From NCBI RefSeq assembly GCF_032108445.1, contig NZ_CP134876.1:4340001-4404000 (forward strand): 64,000 nt of DNA. The letters are read 5' to 3'. The stretch comes from Micromonospora halotolerans. Its GTDB lineage: Bacteria > Actinomycetota > Actinomycetes > Mycobacteriales > Micromonosporaceae. The position numbers and the translations under genes are program-made. Positions 1-10,064 of the stretch are shown piece after piece (position 1 is the stretch's first letter; every line of letters starts with the position of its first letter). The notes under the pieces are model-generated. The model was not told the DNA's origin, ran no database searches, and saw only the letters and a program-made list of their open reading frames with translations.

Positions 1-1
1 C

Positions 2-3000
2 GCCCGTACCTCGCTGCGTTCGGCGAAGACCCTCGCTCGGCGTCTCGGCGTCACCTACACCGAATTGGTTGCCCTGGTCCGGACCTGGTTCGTCAACCCC
101 GGCCTGGACGCCGTAGCCACCCTGCGCACGATCGGCATCGAGGTGCTCGACGTGCTGCGCTACTTCGGCGCCGACGGGGTCACCCGGCTGACAGGCCTGG
201 AACACGACGCGATCACTGCCAAACTCGACGCCGCCACGGCCGCCTACGACCGGCCCGATTTTGACGCGGCCGCCTGGCTGACTGACGCCTGGCAGGCCGG
301 GCGATTCGACGCCGTGCTGCTGCTCGCCGACGACGACCCCGGCTGCGGGTTCGAGAACACCACGCTGCGGCTGGCCGGCACCGAGCCGCCGGCCGACCTG
401 GCGGCCGACGCAAGCCTGGACGAGCCGCTGCTGCGGGTCAACCTGCTGGTTCGGCTGTGGCGGCGGCTCGGTTGGCGATTGTCTGAGCTGGACCTGGCGC
501 TGTCCGCGCTGCTGCCCGGCGGAGCCGGCGGCTTGGCGGCGGCCGGCCTGGGTGGGGGACTGCGGACCGCCCTGATCTACCTGGCCCACTTGAGCGAACT
601 CACCGATCGGCTGGGTTCCCGGGCGCCGCGGAGGCTCGACCTGGTCACCCTCTGGGGGCCGATGCCGACCAGGGGGCAAGATTCCCCGTACGCGAGGCTC
701 TTCCTGCGTCCGCGCACCGCCACCCCGGACCCGGTCTTTGACCACCCGGCCGGCGACTATCTGACGGCGCCCGGCACCCTCGCCGAGCACCAGCAGGCGG
801 TGCAGGGCGCGCTGGGCCTGACCGCAGGTGAGATCGCGGCCATCATCCCGCCAGACACTACCCCGCTGACCGTCGAGACCGTCTCCCTGCTGTATCGGCA
901 CGCGCTGTTCGCTCGCGCGCTAGACCTGCCGATCACCGGCCTGCTCGCCCTGCGCGAGATGAGCGGGATCGATCCGCTGCACCCGCTGCACGCCGGGCCC
1001 CTGCCCGCCGGTCCGGGCGGCGCGGCTGCCGACTACCCGTATGCGGGCACCCTCGCCTTCCTCGACCTGGTCGACGACCTGCGTGCCGCCGGGCTGTCCG
1101 TCGCCGGGGCGGACTACCTGCTGCGCCACCGCTACGACCCGGAGGGGCCGTTTGCGCCGGACGAGGACGCGGCGGTGCGGACCGCGGTCCAGGTCGCGGA
1201 CCGGCTGCGCGACCTGGACCGGGAGTACCCGCTGGGCGCCGGCGACGCCGTGGACGACGCCCTGGTCGCGCGGGTACTCGGCCAGGTGCTGCCGGCCGAC
1301 GTCGCGGCCCGCGTGGTCGCCGCCTGGCAGCGGCAGATCGAGTACTCGGCCACCGAGACCGGCGTCGACCCCGCCGAGCGCATCGATCCCGCGCTGCTGG
1401 AGGCGTTCCCCGAGGTCACCATCCAGTACGACACCGACCTGCACATCCAGCGGCTGGTCTACCGCGGCTTCCCGGTCCTGGAACGGACGTTGGCGATCCA
1501 GGCGGTGGACCCGGCGGGGTCGCTGCTGGACCACCTGCTGGACCGGATCGCTACGGACGCCGACCGGGAACGGCGGGCAGGCTTCGACTGGTTGATCCGC
1601 GACGAGGACGTCACCCCGCTGTTCCGGCCGCCGCCGGACGTCTCCGGACTGCCCGAGATGGAGGCAGCCCGGACTCTGCAACTGTACGAACGGGACCGCC
1701 GCGCCTGGTTCGCCGGCCATATCGTGCCGCGTGCCGTGGAGGCGCTGCGGCGCCGGCTGGTCGCCGACACCGTACTCGGCACCGTCGCCGCCGACTCGGC
1801 ACTCCTGGAAGCCCTGCTCACCGACGCCAGCCTGCTCGCCGTGCCTGGCGACCCACGACCGCTCTGGCAGGTGCTCGCCGGCGTGGCCGCCGGCGGGCTC
1901 TCCGCTGCGGCGCACGATCCGGCCGGAGCGCCGATCGGCCCGGACCAAGCGCCCGACACTACGACCGCGGGCTTCGACGGCGCCGCAGAGGTGCTCGTCG
2001 AGGGCTATCTGCAGGTGCCGACGACCGGCCTGTACCGCTTCGAGCTGTCTCTCGGGGCGGCCGGGGACACCGGCGAGTTCTGGCTTGGGATCGGGGCGGA
2101 CCCGGTGCTCAGGCGCACCGCCGCCGGGCCGCGCGAGACCACGGACACCCTGGTTGATCTGCAGGCGGGGAAGGCGTACCCGATCCGCCTGCGTGCCACC
2201 GGTAGCGCCGGGCCGGCGCCGCTGGCCGGCGTGGTGTCCGTCGCCGTGGCGGCGGCGAATCTCTCCGCTGGGCCGCTGCGGCGGCTGACCCTGCGCCCGG
2301 CCGCTCCGATGCGCCGGTTCACCGGCGCCTACCTGCTGTACCGGAAGGCGGTCGCACTGTTGAGCCGGTTTGCCATGACCGAACGCGAGTACCGGCACCT
2401 GCGCCGGTTCGCCGCCGACTTCGCCGGGTTCGACCCGGGCGAGTTGCCGGTTGCCGCGCTCGATGGCGCCGCGCCGCAGTTCACCGCGGTGCGGCGGCTC
2501 GCCGCCTACACCCGGCTGCGTGCCGCGCTGGCCGGCGGCGGCCCCGACCTGATCGACGTGTTCGAGTTATGCCGTGGGCAGCGGCCGGCGGGGGCAGCGC
2601 CGACCCAGGTGTACGAGCGGCTGGCCCGGATCACCCGCCGGGACACCGAGACCATCGCTGTGCTCGCCGGGCACCTACGGCTCGCGCCGACGTCGTCCGG
2701 GACCGGCCGCGGCCTGGCGGACGAGCGCGGAGTGGGCCGGCTGTGGGCGGCGCTGAGCCTGGTGAACCGGCTTGGCATCACCGCGGCGGCGGCGATCGCC
2801 GCCGCCGACCCGGAGTCGGACGCCGCGGTCGCGCTGGGGCTGCGCGACGCGGCCCGGGCCGGCTACGACGCAGGGGCCTGGCGCTCGCTGGCCCGGGCGG
2901 TCAACGACCCGCTGCGCCGTCGGCGCCGGGACGCGCTGGTCGCCTTCCTGCTGCACGCGCTCGATCTGGACCGGGTCGAGCAACTGTATGAGTATCTGCT

Positions 3001-4513
3001 CATCGACCCCGCCGTGGAACCCGTGGTGCAGACCACCCGGATGCGGCTGGCCATCTCGTCGGTCCAGCTCTTCGCCCAGCGGTGCCTGCTCAATCTGGAA
3101 CCGCAGGTGCCCGCGGTGCTGATCGACGGCGAGCGCTGGGAGTGGATGCGCCGGTTCCGGGTCTGGGGCGCGGCCCGGGAGACCTTCATGTACCCGTTGC
3201 TCGACCCGGAGTTGCGCGACGACCAGACGCCGCTGTTCACGGCGCTGATCGGCAGCCTGATGGAGGGCGACGTCACCGACGAGCGGGCAGCGGAGGCATT
3301 CGCCGGCTACCTCAACGGGCTCGCCGCCATCGCCCGGCTGGAGATCGTCGCGACCTGTGTCGAGCCGGACCCGCACGAACCGGCCCACAACACGCTGCAC
3401 GTCATCGGCCGCGACCACAACTCGCCGCGGGCGTACTACTACCGTCGGTACGTGGACCACAGCTGGACGCCGTGGCAGCCGGTCGGCGCGCAGATCGAGG
3501 GCGACGACGTCGCCGTGATCGTCTACCACGGCCGGCCGCACCTGTTCTGGGCCACACTGCAGGTCAAGGCCGCCGACGCCACCGCCGGCTCCAACACCAC
3601 CCTGCGGCACCTCGCCGATCAGCCGGCCGAGTCGCTGCGCCGCTACGACGTGCAGGTCCAGCTCTTCTGGACGGAACTGGTCGGCGGCACCTGGACGGCC
3701 GCCTCGGCCAGCGACCTGATCACCGTCGCTCAGGGGCTGGAGCGCTGGCAGGCCGGGCTCGACGAGCTCATCCCGAAGAACCGGTACTACCGGGCGTACG
3801 CCAAGCACGAACGGGACGCCGACGGACGGGAACGTGCGGTGACCATGCGCCTGGGCTACCTGATCAAGTACCCCGACAGTCAGTATTTCTACCGGTACGA
3901 GCAGCCGGTGCTGCGCTTCGTCTCCCGGCTCGGCCGGCCGTCCGCGAGCACCGCGGTGTGGGAGTCCTCATCATCGGCGGTCTCCTCCGAATTCGGCTCG
4001 CCGGACGCATTCCACGGGCCGCTCTGGCTGGAGACGTACCCCTTCGGCGTCGGCGGGGTCGTGCTCGCCGAGCCCCGCCAGGTCGGCACCGTGCAGGTCA
4101 GCGAACCCGCGCCGATCGCCACGCCGGTGGTCGACCGGTTCGTCAGCCCGTTCTTCTACGCCGACGCCCCGGCCGCCGACGCGCAGCACACGTTCTTCGC
4201 CGAGCCACAGGCCGCCCTCGTCGAATGGGTGGAGTACGAAGGACCCTTCCGTCCCGGGGTGCCCGACAGCTCGCACACCGTCGAGTCCCTGACCGCCCGC
4301 GCCGTCGAAGCGGCCGCCGCCGCGCCGGTGCGGATGCTCGCGACCGGTCCCGCCGTCGCCGCCCCCGAACCGGTCGACGCGTCCGCCCGGTACGCGCTGC
4401 GCCGACCCGGCGACTGGGCCCTCGGCGACGACCGTCCGCTGAGTGTGGGCGACCGCGTCGTCACCATCGACGGCCGGCCGGAGGCCGGCCCCGCACTCGT
4501 GAGGCGATCATGA
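2..4513 (+). CDS. Tc-toxin TcA-like subunit, N-terminal and central half (5' partial)
   Basis: This gene encodes the upper part of a Tc (ABC) toxin A subunit, the pentameric shell and pore protein that delivers a TcB/TcC cocoon into target cells. The frame is open to the left edge, so the true start is outside the window. Residues encoded near position 40 (RRLGVTYTELVALVRT) match the conserved N-terminal shell helices of TcA. A PA14-like beta segment lies at about 1900-2270. The neuraminidase-like region typical of the family lies at about 3340-3560 (HVIGRDHNSPRAYYYRR, then an IEGDDVAV and HLFWATLQ block). The protein stops before the pore-forming and TcB-binding parts, which are encoded by the next gene through a 4-base ATGA overlap. 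The family assignment is firm from these motifs. Insecticidal activity is not shown. An orphan or contractile-injection-system-linked TcA is an alternative context. Confidence 0.82.
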   Translation, partial: ARTSLRSAKTLARRLGVTYTELVALVRTWFVNPGLDAVATLRTIGIEVLDVLRYFGADGVTRLTGLEHDAITAKLDAATAAYDRPDFDAAAWLTDAWQAGRFDAVLLLADDDPGCGFENTTLRLAGTEPPADLAADASLDEPLLRVNLLVRLWRRLGWRLSELDLALSALLPGGAGGLAAAGLGGGLRTALIYLAHLSELTDRLGSRAPRRLDLVTLWGPMPTRGQDSPYARLFLRPRTATPDPVFDHPAGDYLTAPGTLAEHQQAVQGALGLTAGEIAAIIPPDTTPLTVETVSLLYRHALFARALDLPITGLLALREMSGIDPLHPLHAGPLPAGPGGAAADYPYAGTLAFLDLVDDLRAAGLSVAGADYLLRHRYDPEGPFAPDEDAAVRTAVQVADRLRDLDREYPLGAGDAVDDALVARVLGQVLPADVAARVVAAWQRQIEYSATETGVDPAERIDPALLEAFPEVTIQYDTDLHIQRLVYRGFPVLERTLAIQAVDPAGSLLDHLLDRIATDADRERRAGFDWLIRDEDVTPLFRPPPDVSGLPEMEAARTLQLYERDRRAWFAGHIVPRAVEALRRRLVADTVLGTVAADSALLEALLTDASLLAVPGDPRPLWQVLAGVAAGGLSAAAHDPAGAPIGPDQAPDTTTAGFDGAAEVLVEGYLQVPTTGLYRFELSLGAAGDTGEFWLGIGADPVLRRTAAGPRETTDTLVDLQAGKAYPIRLRATGSAGPAPLAGVVSVAVAAANLSAGPLRRLTLRPAAPMRRFTGAYLLYRKAVALLSRFAMTEREYRHLRRFAADFAGFDPGELPVAALDGAAPQFTAVRRLAAYTRLRAALAGGGPDLIDVFELCRGQRPAGAAPTQVYERLARITRRDTETIAVLAGHLRLAPTSSGTGRGLADERGVGRLWAALSLVNRLGITAAAAIAAADPESDAAVALGLRDAARAGYDAGAWRSLARAVNDPLRRRRRDALVAFLLHALDLDRVEQLYEYLLIDPAVEPVVQTTRMRLAISSVQLFAQRCLLNLEPQVPAVLIDGERWEWMRRFRVWGAARETFMYPLLDPELRDDQTPLFTALIGSLMEGDVTDERAAEAFAGYLNGLAAIARLEIVATCVEPDPHEPAHNTLHVIGRDHNSPRAYYYRRYVDHSWTPWQPVGAQIEGDDVAVIVYHGRPHLFWATLQVKAADATAGSNTTLRHLADQPAESLRRYDVQVQLFWTELVGGTWTAASASDLITVAQGLERWQAGLDELIPKNRYYRAYAKHERDADGRERAVTMRLGYLIKYPDSQYFYRYEQPVLRFVSRLGRPSASTAVWESSSSAVSSEFGSPDAFHGPLWLETYPFGVGGVVLAEPRQVGTVQVSEPAPIATPVVDRFVSPFFYADAPAADAQHTFFAEPQAALVEWVEYEGPFRPGVPDSSHTVESLTARAVEAAAAAPVRMLATGPAVAAPEPVDASARYALRRPGDWALGDDRPLSVGDRVVTIDGRPEAGPALVRRS

Positions 4514-7500
4514 CCGCACCGTCCTTCCACGCCCGGGCCGACCGGCGCGAACCCGAGACGCACAGCTGGCAGGAGTGGCAGCTGTCGGTGCGGTTCGCCC
4601 CGCACTTCCACCCCTATGTTCGCCAGTTGCTGGAACGGCTGATCCAGGACTCGGTGCCCGGCGTGCAGGACGCCGACACCGGGGTGCCGGCCCTACACGC
4701 GGCTCTCTTCACCGACCAGCAGTTCCGGCCGCAGCCCCTCGTCGCCGAGCCGTACCCGGTGGCCGAGCTGGATTTTGACCCGGCCGGGGCGTACGCGGTC
4801 TACAACTGGGAGCTGTTTTTCCACGCGCCGGTCGCGATCGCTGTGCACCTCGCCGACAACGGCCGCTACGACGACGCCCTGCGCTGGTTCGGCTTCGTCT
4901 TCGACCCCCACGACGACAGCGCAGGGCCCACGCCGGAACGGTTCTGGAAGGTGAAGCCGTTCCGCACCACCGATGTGCAGTCCATCGAGGACATCCTGGT
5001 CAACCTCTCCAGCGGCGCCGATCAGGAGCTGCTGGAACGCACTTGGGACAGCATCCGGGCATGGGCGAAGGCGCCGTTCCGGCCGCATGTCATCGCGCGG
5101 CACCGGCCGTCGTCGTACATGATCTGGACGGTCATGCAGTACGTGCGGACCCTGATCCGCAAGGGCGACAGCCTGTTCGCGCAGGACACCTCGGAGTCGG
5201 TGGCGGAGGCGACCCAGGCGTACGTGATGGCCGCGAATATCCTCGGCCCGCGGCCCCAGGCGGCGCCGCCCAAGGGCACGGTCCTGCCGCAGACGTACGC
5301 CACCCTGCGCGGTCGCCTAGACGCCATGTCCAATGTTCTGGTTCGCTTAGAGAACGCACTCCCGTTCGACCGTTTCCCGGCGCCCGGCCCGACCGCACCC
5401 GGCACCGCGCCGCGCCGGCTCGCCGGGCTCGGCCAGAGCCTGTACTTCCAGGTCCCGCCGAACCGTAAGCTGCTGGAACTCTGGGACACAGTCGCCGACC
5501 GGCTTTTCAAGATCCGCAACAGTCTCACCGTGCAAGGCGTGTTCCGGCACCTGCCGGCGTTCGAGCCGCGGATCGAACCGGCGTTGCTGGCCCGGGCCGC
5601 GGCGGCCGGCGTGGATGTGGCCGCGGTCGTCGCCGGGCTGGACCAGCCGCCGCCGCTGGTCCGGTTCACCACCCTGCTGGCCCGCGCCGACCAGCTCTGC
5701 CAGGACGTCCGCAGTCTCGGCGGGGCGCTGCTCTCGGCGATCGAGCGGCAGGACGAGCGGGCCCTGGAGGCGCTGCGGGCCAGGCACGAGACCGCGGTGC
5801 TGGAACGGGCCGAGACGATCCGGTACGCCGAGCACCAGGAGGCGATCAAGAACCGGGAGGGGATCGAGCAGTCCCTCACCCTGGCAAAGTCCCGCTACCG
5901 GTATTACCAGCGCCTCCTCGGCCGGCCTACGGAGGAGCAGACCGTCACCGATCCCGACCCGCTGGACCCGGCGGAGCTGGAGAGCGGCCGGTTCACCGCG
6001 ACGGAACCGGTGATCGCGTTGCCGGACGTCGAGGTGGACCTCGACCCCACGGCCGTACCGGCCGGAGGTGGCCCCGCCGAGGGCCGGAAGGTCAGCCGGT
6101 ACGAGGCCGCCGAGATCGCCCAGATCGACTTGGCGGAGAAGGCCCGGGACGACGCGGCCGACAACGAGCGCCAATCGGCAGAGATGAACCGCTACCCGAC
6201 GGGTAGCGTCTCGTACACACCGTTGGGTGTCGGCTTCGGCGTGTCGTACGGCGGGTCGAACCTGGGCGCGATCTGGAGTGCATACGCCGCCCAGAACCGC
6301 ACGGATGCCCAGAACGAGGAGCAGGGCGCCAACCGCAAATCCAAGATCGGCGGCTACCAGCGGCGGGAGCAGGAATGGCAGTACCAGCGCAACCTCGCCG
6401 CCGGTGAGGTCAACCAGCTGAACAAGCAGCTACGGGCCGCTCAGATCCGCGAGTTCATCGCCGGGCGGGAGCACGCCGACCACCACCGGCAACTCGAACA
6501 GTCCCGCGCCATCGAGGAGTTCCTCGCCGGCGAGGGACCGGTCGGGGCCACCACGACGGCCGGCTACTACGCCCGGCTGCGCCGCGACGTCCGCGGCCTC
6601 TACGGGCAGTACTACCAGCTCGCGATCGAGACCGCCCGCAAGGCCGAGCGGGCGCTGCGCAACGAGCTCGGCGACCCGTCGCTGACCTTCATCCGGCCCA
6701 GCTACCTGGCCGGCTCGGAGGGCCTGCTCGCAGGCGAGCGGCTGCAGTACGACCTGCGCCGCATGGAACTGGCCCACCTCGACCTGAACCGCCGCGAGTA
6801 CGAGCTGACCCAGCAGGTGAGCCTGGCGCAGATCGCGCCCCTGGCGCTGCTCCAGCTTCGCCGCACCGGCGGGTGCACGTTCACCGTGCCCGAGGAGGCG
6901 CTCGACGTGATCAGCCCCGGCCTGTACTTCCGCCGGATCCGCTCGGTCGCGGTCACCATCCCGTGCGTGACCGGGGACGTTCCCGGCGTCCCGTGCACCG
7001 CCCGGCTGTTGCGCAGCCGCATCCGCGCCAGCCCGCTCGTCGGCGACGGCTACCCGTACGACCCGGACGGCGACGACCGCTTTACCGAGATCGCCGGCGC
7101 CCCCGACGCGATCGTCACCAGCCGCGGCGTCGACGACACCGGCACGTTCGAGCCACCTGGCGCGGACGAGCGGCTCGCCCCGTTCGCGCTGCGCGGCGTG
7201 ATCGGCGAGTGGAGCCTGGAACTGCCGGCCGATCCGGCGCCGGTCGACTGGGACACGCTCACCGACGTCGTACTGACGTTCCGGTACACCGCCAGGGACG
7301 GTGGTGAACCGCTGCGCCGTGCCGCCGGAGCTCATTTGCGTGGACTCCTCGCCGCCGGCGGGGCAGCGGGCTGCCTGCGGTTGCTCTCCGTTCAGCACGA
7401 GTTCCCGAACGCATGGGCCCGGTTCACCGCCAGCGCGGCCGGCGACGGCGCTGCCGGCGCGCCGCGCGCCGCGCTCGCCCTTCAGCTCGACCGCAAGCAT

Positions 7501-7818
7501 TACCCCGTCTTCGCCGGCGCCGGCCCTACGGCCCTGGTCAGCATCGACGTGGTGGCCGTCCCGGCGAACCCTGCCACCACCGCGATCACCATGTCGGATC
7601 GGGCACTGGACACCGACAATCCCGGCGTACCTCGGCGGTCGCTCACCCTCGCCGCCGCCGCCGAGCTGGGCGGGCTGCTGCGCGGCGAGCTGCCTCGCCC
7701 CGCGGTGCGTGCGGATCCTGGCTGGCCGACGGTCCCGCCGGCGGCCGGAGAGCTATCCCTCTTCTTTGAGGACAACGCGATGGAGAGTCTCTTCCTGCTG
7801 CTCCGTTGGCGGGCGTAG
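4510..7818 (+). CDS. Tc-toxin TcA-like subunit, C-terminal half (pore-forming and TcB-binding region)
   Basis: This gene encodes the lower half of the TcA protein. Early in the protein the block YNWELFFHAPVAIAVHL followed by FGFVFDPHDDS is the hallmark TcA segment. The middle (about residues 400-750) is rich in charged helices and heptads with a Gly-rich hinge, as expected for the pore-forming domain. The C-terminal region begins near the sequence SPGLYFRRIRSVAVTIPCV, typical of the TcB-binding domain, and ends with a short SLFFEDNAMESLFLLLRWR tail. The start codon ATG overlaps the stop of the upstream gene (ATGA), so both halves are probably translated together and assemble as one subunit, as in the two-chain TcaA/TcaB arrangement. 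No TcB or TcC gene follows. Next comes an insertion-sequence remnant. Confidence 0.82.
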   Translation: MTAPSFHARADRREPETHSWQEWQLSVRFAPHFHPYVRQLLERLIQDSVPGVQDADTGVPALHAALFTDQQFRPQPLVAEPYPVAELDFDPAGAYAVYNWELFFHAPVAIAVHLADNGRYDDALRWFGFVFDPHDDSAGPTPERFWKVKPFRTTDVQSIEDILVNLSSGADQELLERTWDSIRAWAKAPFRPHVIARHRPSSYMIWTVMQYVRTLIRKGDSLFAQDTSESVAEATQAYVMAANILGPRPQAAPPKGTVLPQTYATLRGRLDAMSNVLVRLENALPFDRFPAPGPTAPGTAPRRLAGLGQSLYFQVPPNRKLLELWDTVADRLFKIRNSLTVQGVFRHLPAFEPRIEPALLARAAAAGVDVAAVVAGLDQPPPLVRFTTLLARADQLCQDVRSLGGALLSAIERQDERALEALRARHETAVLERAETIRYAEHQEAIKNREGIEQSLTLAKSRYRYYQRLLGRPTEEQTVTDPDPLDPAELESGRFTATEPVIALPDVEVDLDPTAVPAGGGPAEGRKVSRYEAAEIAQIDLAEKARDDAADNERQSAEMNRYPTGSVSYTPLGVGFGVSYGGSNLGAIWSAYAAQNRTDAQNEEQGANRKSKIGGYQRREQEWQYQRNLAAGEVNQLNKQLRAAQIREFIAGREHADHHRQLEQSRAIEEFLAGEGPVGATTTAGYYARLRRDVRGLYGQYYQLAIETARKAERALRNELGDPSLTFIRPSYLAGSEGLLAGERLQYDLRRMELAHLDLNRREYELTQQVSLAQIAPLALLQLRRTGGCTFTVPEEALDVISPGLYFRRIRSVAVTIPCVTGDVPGVPCTARLLRSRIRASPLVGDGYPYDPDGDDRFTEIAGAPDAIVTSRGVDDTGTFEPPGADERLAPFALRGVIGEWSLELPADPAPVDWDTLTDVVLTFRYTARDGGEPLRRAAGAHLRGLLAAGGAAGCLRLLSVQHEFPNAWARFTASAAGDGAAGAPRAALALQLDRKHYPVFAGAGPTALVSIDVVAVPANPATTAITMSDRALDTDNPGVPRRSLTLAAAAELGGLLRGELPRPAVRADPGWPTVPPAAGELSLFFEDNAMESLFLLLRWRA

Positions 7819-7944
7819 ACGCCGGGCTGCGGCCAGCTGGTCTGTATTTCCTGCAAGTGGTATTGACTACGTGAACGTCGCTATGCCGATCATCACCGAG
7901 GGTGAAGCCGACCCATTCAGACAGCTGCGATATCCGACAGTGGC

Positions 7945-8475
7945 GGAGGGCCGCACTAAAGGGGGCACGGAGAAACGGACGAACCACAAGGTCACGCCCT
8001 CGGTCGAAGTCGAGGTGGACTGACCACCAAGATCCACCTCGCCTGCGCCGGCCTCGGACGAACCCTGGCGTTCGTGCTCTGCGGCGGCAACGTCAACGAC
8101 TGCAGCCGCTTCATCCACGTAATGGCCGCCATCCGCGTCGAACGCCCAGGTTCCGGCCGGCTCCGCGTGCGCCCGGACCACGTCATCGCAGACAAGGGCT
8201 ACAGCTCCAAGGCCATCCGGGCCGACCTGCGCCGACGCGGCATCGGACACACCATCCCCGAGCGCGCCGACCAGCAGGCCGGCCAACCGCCGCCGACGAG
8301 GCAGCCGCGGCGGCCGGCCACCGGCGATCGACAAGCAGCTCTACAAGCACTGCAACGTCGTCGAACCTGCTTCAACCGGTTTAAGCAGTGCCGCAGCGTC
8401 GCCACCCGCTACGGCAAGACCGCCACGTCGTGCCGGGCCACCGTCACCATCGCCGCGCTACCGCAATGGTTGTAA
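7945..8475 (+). pseudogene. IS5-family transposase remnant (C-terminal half, frameshifted)
   Basis: The translation contains GRSRGGLTTKIHLACAG at about 8002-8050, the invariant middle block of IS5-family DDE transposases. It continues with a VIADKGYSSKAIRADLRRRG block (the second Asp region) and a CFNRFKQCRSVATRYGKTA block near the end. The N-terminal half and first catalytic Asp are missing. In-frame stops occur upstream at about 7957, and two compensating frame changes occur near 8285-8330 and 8365. It lies directly after the Tc toxin genes and marks a rearrangement junction. It cannot encode an active transposase. Confidence 0.75.
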
Positions 8476-8623
8476 GCCCTTCGAAGACACCGCCTAGCGC
8501 CTCTCGGTGGCTGGCATCGGTCAGTAACATCGAGCGCTATGGCCGATGTGGACGTTCGGCCACCGCTACGGGGAGCATTGTCAGGGCCGGAGTCGGCGGC
8601 CGGACTGTGGCACAGGGGGACGA

Positions 8624-9721
8624 ATGACGTACTGGCTGAACCTCTTCACAGTCGAGACTTGGCGCGAGTTCAAGGACGTCGGCGGAACCGTGTCGGGATT
8701 CAGCGGCCGCCGTTGGAACACAGCTCAACGCCTTCAACCCGGCGACCGGCTGCTGTGTTATCTGGTCCGCGCCTACCGGTGGATCGCCGTGTTGAAGGTC
8801 ACCGGGCCGGCCTACCTGGATGAAGACGAGAGTCACCGGATATGGGCACAGGCTCTCTATCCGGTGCGGGTTCCCGTTGAAATCGAACTCGAGCTAACAC
8901 CCGAGACGGGCGTACCAGTGGCGGACATGCTCGACGACCTTCAGGCCACCCGTAGCATCGAGCGCCGTGACCGTTGGGGCATGGCGTTCAGAGGAAGCCC
9001 GGTTCGCTGGACAGATGTCGACGGGGAGCTCGTGGCCCGGGCTGTCGAGGATGCGATCGCGAAGCCGATTGTCCGCGAGGTCCCCAAGGCCGCTCTGACG
9101 AGCGTCGCGGTCGTCGAGACTGACGACGGCGTGGTCACGGTACCGAAGGAAGACGAGGACGCAGACGAGGTTCAGGCCGAGACGGCCACGGAGCATACGC
9201 ACATGCAGTACCTGCTAGCCCGCATGGGCGCCGCTATGGGCTATGACGTCTTCATACCGGCTAGCGACCGAGGACGGGTATGGCGTGGGCAAGCACTGGG
9301 AGCAGTGCCACGGGCGGTCGAGCATCTACGGCTGCCGCTTGTGTCCCAAGCGATGCGGGTCATCCAAAACATCGACGTGCTATGGCTAGACCGGGATGCC
9401 GTCCAAGCTGCGTTCGAGGTGGAAAGGACCACGTCGATCTACTCCGGCATACTCCGCATGACGGACCTGCTAGCTCTCCAACCCAACCTCGACATCTCGT
9501 GCTTTCTGGTGGCGCCTGACGATCGGCGAGACCGGGTTCGTGAGCAGGTCAACAGAGCCACCTTTGCGCGCATGCGGCGGCCGCTGTCCTCGATTTGCCG
9601 GTACATCCCCTTCAGTGCTTTGGTCGAGGAGGAACAACGCGGCGAAAAGGGTTGGCGGCACCTGCGGTTTAGCTACATCACAGACGAACTAGCCGAGACC
9701 TTGGAACCTGACGAACTCTAG
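8624..9721 (+). CDS. EVE-like (PUA fold) domain fused to a restriction-nuclease-like domain
   Basis: The protein is 365 residues. The start ATG at 8624 is preceded by an AGGGGGA ribosome binding site; a longer reading frame from 8546 lacks one. Residues 1-140 (MTYWLNLFTVETWREF, a PGDRLLCYLV block and a VLKVTGPAY block) look like an EVE domain, the PUA-like fold that reads modified bases. Residues 180-365 contain HTHMQYLLARMGAAMGYDV, then IDVLWLDRD and AFEVERTTSIYSGILRMTDLL. The spaced Asp and the Glu-Val-Glu strand resemble a variant PD-(D/E)XK nuclease core. A modification-dependent (type IV-like) restriction role is an inference, supported by the divergent type I RM operon next door. The exact catalytic residues are uncertain. 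Confidence 0.6.
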   Translation: MTYWLNLFTVETWREFKDVGGTVSGFSGRRWNTAQRLQPGDRLLCYLVRAYRWIAVLKVTGPAYLDEDESHRIWAQALYPVRVPVEIELELTPETGVPVADMLDDLQATRSIERRDRWGMAFRGSPVRWTDVDGELVARAVEDAIAKPIVREVPKAALTSVAVVETDDGVVTVPKEDEDADEVQAETATEHTHMQYLLARMGAAMGYDVFIPASDRGRVWRGQALGAVPRAVEHLRLPLVSQAMRVIQNIDVLWLDRDAVQAAFEVERTTSIYSGILRMTDLLALQPNLDISCFLVAPDDRRDRVREQVNRATFARMRRPLSSICRYIPFSALVEEEQRGEKGWRHLRFSYITDELAETLEPDEL

Positions 9722-9799
9722 GCCCGTCCCGCGGGCGGCAGTTGGTCGCGTCGGGCGTCGGACGTGCCCAGGTCCGGTCCGGACCTGACCCGGCCCTAC

Positions 9800-9958
9800 C
9801 AGCACGCCTGGTGGGACGTGGCCGCGCAGCTCCTCCATGCTCCGGCAGGTGCCGGCCACCTGACAAAGGGGGTGGGGGGCACCGGGCAGGATGAACAGCA
9901 CAGGTAGAAGGCCAGCTCACCTGTGCGGTTGCGGCGGATGAGCAGCCACCGATACTCA
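9800..9958 (-). pseudogene. IS701-family transposase remnant (C-terminal segment)
   Basis: Read on the minus strand, the sequence gives EYRWLLIRRNRTGELAFYLC and then, after a one-base frame change in a run of C, a QVAGTCRSMEELRGHV block. This is the conserved RRN...GEL...VAG..W.IEE region of IS701-type transposases. Frame breaks and stops flank it. It lies between the EVE-nuclease gene and the 3' end of hsdR in an otherwise gene-free stretch of 343 bases (9722-10064). I see nothing else in that stretch. Confidence 0.55.
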
Positions 9959-10064
9959 GTGCAGGGTTTGCAGTACCAGGAGTACCTGCCTCTGTACTCG
10001 GGCGTGCACCTTCACACCTTTGTGTTTGTCGGCGACCACAGGTTGCTGAGACGCCGTGCATTCG

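Noticed and set aside
920..2398. Long minus-strand reading frame opposite the Tc toxin gene
   Set aside because: Its composition (Gly/Arg/Val/Gln) is that of a shadow of a high-GC gene, and the opposite strand has clear TcA motifs.
3082..4509. In-frame extension upstream of the second TcA gene
   Set aside because: It overlaps the first TcA gene in another frame and has Arg-rich composition; the ATG at 4510 forms a typical ATGA junction.
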